Positions 5,207 through 6,723 of a stretch of DNA of 6,723 nt are shown here, one piece after another. The translations under genes were made by a program, and so were the position numbers. Under the pieces are notes generated by a model that saw nothing but the letters and a program-made list of their open reading frames with translations, was not told the DNA's origin and ran no database searches. Origin of the DNA: Chloroflexota bacterium (GTDB lineage: Bacteria > Chloroflexota > Limnocylindria > Limnocylindrales > CSP1-4); NCBI GenBank assembly GCA_021801545.1, contig JAJYXX010000235.1:1-6723 (forward strand), read 5' to 3'. Each line of letters opens with the position of its first letter. The first letter of the stretch is position 1.

Positions 5207-6697
5207 TCAGTCGCCCGCGTAGCCGAGGGCTCCGGTCAGCAGCGCCTCGGCCAGGGCGGTGCTCCCGGCGATGTAGTCGACCGTCCTCCCGTCCCTGCGC
5301 ATGACGTTCGGCGCGATCGGCGTCGAGGGGAGCGAGCCGGGCGCGGCAGCGGCGAATTCATCGGCATCGGCGGTCGTGTCCCAGGCCGTCCGGAGCACGA
5401 GCGCCCAGGCGTCGTTCGGCCCGCGGAGGAGTGCGACCCGGTCGCCACCCCAGCCGGCCGCGGCGACCTGGGCGGTCGTGCCCGGCGTCACCGCGCCCGG
5501 GATCGATCCCGCCACCTGGAGCCAGGTCCGGAGCTGGAGCTCGCCGAGCGTGTCCTGCTGGACGAGCGTCCAGCCGTCGCCCATCCGGCGCGCCAGGTCG
5601 GCCGGGAGCGTGACCGTCACCGGTTCGTCGACCCCGTACTTCTCCGGGTGGAGGACCTGCTCGGTGGAGGCCGGTGGGTTCGCATAGAGCCGGTCGACCG
5701 CCGGCCAGCCGCCGGCGATCTGGCGCCCGAGGACGAACTGGAGCCCGACGGTGTACGGGTAGAGGAGCGTGTCGCGCAGGATCGCCGGCATCGCGGCCAG
5801 AATCTTCACCGTCTGCGGATCGCTCGAGGCGGTGAGGAGCTCAGTGAGCTCGGCCGGCTCGAGGTGCTGCTGGGCCCAGAGCGCCATGACCAGCGTCGGA
5901 TCGCCCTCGACGAGGGCGAGCGTCGCGAGCGAGCGGTCGGACTGGCCGTCCGGGGCTCGGATGATCCCCGAGGCAGCGCCCTGGAACTCGTCGGCCCGGA
6001 AGGTCGGGAAGTGCTGGTCCTGGAGGGCATGGGTGAACTCGTGGGCGAAGGTCACCTTCTCGACCGGCCCGAGGCCACCCTGCTTCGTCACGACGTTCAG
6101 GGCTTTCGTCTCGGGGTCGTAGAAACCGGCGACCTGGGCCGTGAAGAGCTGGCCGAAGAGCTCACCGAGCGACGATCCGTCGGGCAGGAGGCCGAGCGAC
6201 CTGAGGAGGGCGTCGGAGGCGTCGAGCTGGGAGCGCGGGGTCTCGGCCAGCGACCGGGCGACGTAGGCGCGCAGACCGGCCTCGTCGATCAGGCGGGGCA
6301 CGACCGGTCGGGTCGCCTGCAGGCCGCGCAGCTGCTCGACGTCGCGCTCGATCGCGGCGTAGATCGCGGCCTCGGCCGGGCTCGTCGTGGGCGAGGCGCC
6401 GGGCGGGGAACTGGAGAGCGCGGTCGGGCTCGGGGTGGGTGTCGGCGTCGAGGTGGGAGTGGGGGTCGAGGTGGGAGTGGGGGTCGAGGTGGGAGTGGGG
6501 GTCGAGGTGGGAGTGGGGGTCGGACTCGGCGTCGGGCTCGACGGGCCGCAGGCGGCGAGGGCCAGCGTGACCAACAGGAGGAGCGCGGTGACGAGTGCGA
6601 GTGCGGGCGCGGGCGCAGGCCGGACGCCGTGCGAGGTTGCGGGCGCGGGCGCAGGCCGGACGCCGGAGCCGGGCGCGACGAAGGCAGGCGAGCGCAT
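5207..6697 (-). CDS. Putative zinc-metalloprotease lipoprotein
   Basis: The product has 496 residues and is predicted to be membrane-anchored on the outer face. The hydrophobic segment at about 31-49 ends in the lipobox LAAC, with Cys50 as the lipidated residue. A Pro/Thr/Ser tether follows (52-107), including four STPTPT-type units. The globular part contains GFYDPETKALNVV (191-203), then the zinc-binding HEFTH (219-223) within TFAHEFTHALQDQHF. ALVEGD (261-266) follows about 40 residues later, and Glu264 is a plausible third zinc ligand as in gluzincins. LLYPYTVGLQFV and PPASTEQVLHPEKY (341-354) are further ordered motifs typical of this poorly characterised exported HEXXH family. The ATG is the only N-terminal Met and has no Shine-Dalgarno sequence; a GACAAT element 7 nt before it suggests a leaderless transcript. 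The substrate is unknown. It converges on argS and has no visible operon partner. Export and metal binding are well supported; protease activity is inferred from the motif. Confidence 0.85.
   Translation of the reverse strand: MRSPAFVAPGSGVRPAPAPATSHGVRPAPAPALALVTALLLLVTLALAACGPSSPTPSPTPTPTSTPTPTSTPTPTSTPTPTSTPTPTPSPTALSSSPPGASPTTSPAEAAIYAAIERDVEQLRGLQATRPVVPRLIDEAGLRAYVARSLAETPRSQLDASDALLRSLGLLPDGSSLGELFGQLFTAQVAGFYDPETKALNVVTKQGGLGPVEKVTFAHEFTHALQDQHFPTFRADEFQGAASGIIRAPDGQSDRSLATLALVEGDPTLVMALWAQQHLEPAELTELLTASSDPQTVKILAAMPAILRDTLLYPYTVGLQFVLGRQIAGGWPAVDRLYANPPASTEQVLHPEKYGVDEPVTVTLPADLARRMGDGWTLVQQDTLGELQLRTWLQVAGSIPGAVTPGTTAQVAAAGWGGDRVALLRGPNDAWALVLRTAWDTTADADEFAAAAPGSLPSTPIAPNVMRRDGRTVDYIAGSTALAEALLTGALGYAGD
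6447..6518 (-). repeat. Four perfect 18-bp repeats in the lipoprotein tether
   Basis: Four exact tandem copies of an 18-bp unit (plus strand GTCGAGGTGGGAGTGGGG) encode the Thr/Pro/Ser tether just after the lipidated cysteine, with related imperfect sequence on both sides. The unit is six codons, so copy-number changes keep the frame and only alter tether length. The plus strand is strongly G-rich here. Confidence 0.9.
6602..6665 (-). repeat. 28-bp direct repeat, 36-bp period, in the signal-peptide region
   Basis: The 28-bp sequence at 6602-6629 recurs exactly at 6638-6665. The offset of 36 bp equals 12 codons, so the protein carries VRPAPAPA twice (residues 13-20 and 25-32) ahead of the hydrophobic core. 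This in-frame duplication lengthens the N-region of the signal peptide to an unusual size. Confidence 0.9.
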
Positions 6698-6704
6698 CGG
6701 GCGG

Positions 6705-6710
6705 ATTGTC
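6705..6710 (-). promoter_or_regulatory. Possible -10 element giving a leaderless mRNA
   Basis: On the minus strand GACAAT is preceded by TGC and ends 7 nt before the ATG of the lipoprotein gene. That spacing would put the transcription start at or next to the A of the start codon. There is no Shine-Dalgarno sequence between the element and the ATG. The -35 region lies at or beyond the window edge and cannot be judged. Confidence 0.35.
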
Positions 6711-6723
6711 GCACGCAGGATCG

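Overview
The window is a high-GC bacterial chromosomal segment. The overall style is a Ser/Thr/Pro-linked exported protein, a Cys-anchored lipoprotein with a long PT-rich linker, GC-rich third codon positions and GTG/TTG starts. This would fit a Chloroflexota lineage such as Limnocylindria-type bacteria, or a high-GC actinobacterium. That placement is an impression from protein style, not a proven assignment. No integrase, transposase, tRNA, rRNA or CRISPR array is visible.

Layout from left to right. Positions 1-102 (minus) hold the first 34 codons of an exported or membrane protein that runs off the window. Positions 103-457 are a divergent intergenic region. Positions 458-725 (plus) are a 5' fragment of argS, 84% identical at nucleotide level to the full gene over 72 codons, followed by about 300 bp with no gene. 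Positions 1040-1118 hold tandem hairpins that probably terminate the next gene. Positions 1135-2853 (minus) encode a 572-residue surface protein with a signal peptide, an N-terminal exported domain, three prealbumin/SpaA-like repeats, an NPPT/PSPS stalk, a membrane anchor and a basic tail. Positions 2854-3300 are a second divergent intergenic region, homologous to the first. Positions 3301-5106 (plus) are intact argS (arginyl-tRNA synthetase). A C/G-skewed 100-bp convergent gap separates it from a putative zinc-metalloprotease lipoprotein at 5207-6697 (minus).

The main observation is that one module occurs twice: exported-protein start on the minus strand, regulatory region, and argS 5' end on the plus strand (about 110-725 and 2862-3649). 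The two copies share a perfect 27-bp leader with the Shine-Dalgarno sequence, several discrete conserved blocks rich in GTAC palindromes, and the first part of argS. The exported-protein coding sequences then differ completely. Synonymous changes dominate in the conserved part of the argS fragment (9 synonymous, 0 non-synonymous over 27 codons). The fragment therefore probably diverged as part of a working argS before it was cut off. This points to recombination or insertion of a surface-gene cassette next to argS rather than decay of a fresh tandem duplicate.

The argS product charges tRNA-Arg in the cytoplasm. The other genes act at or outside the membrane and are linked to argS only by position and shared regulatory DNA.
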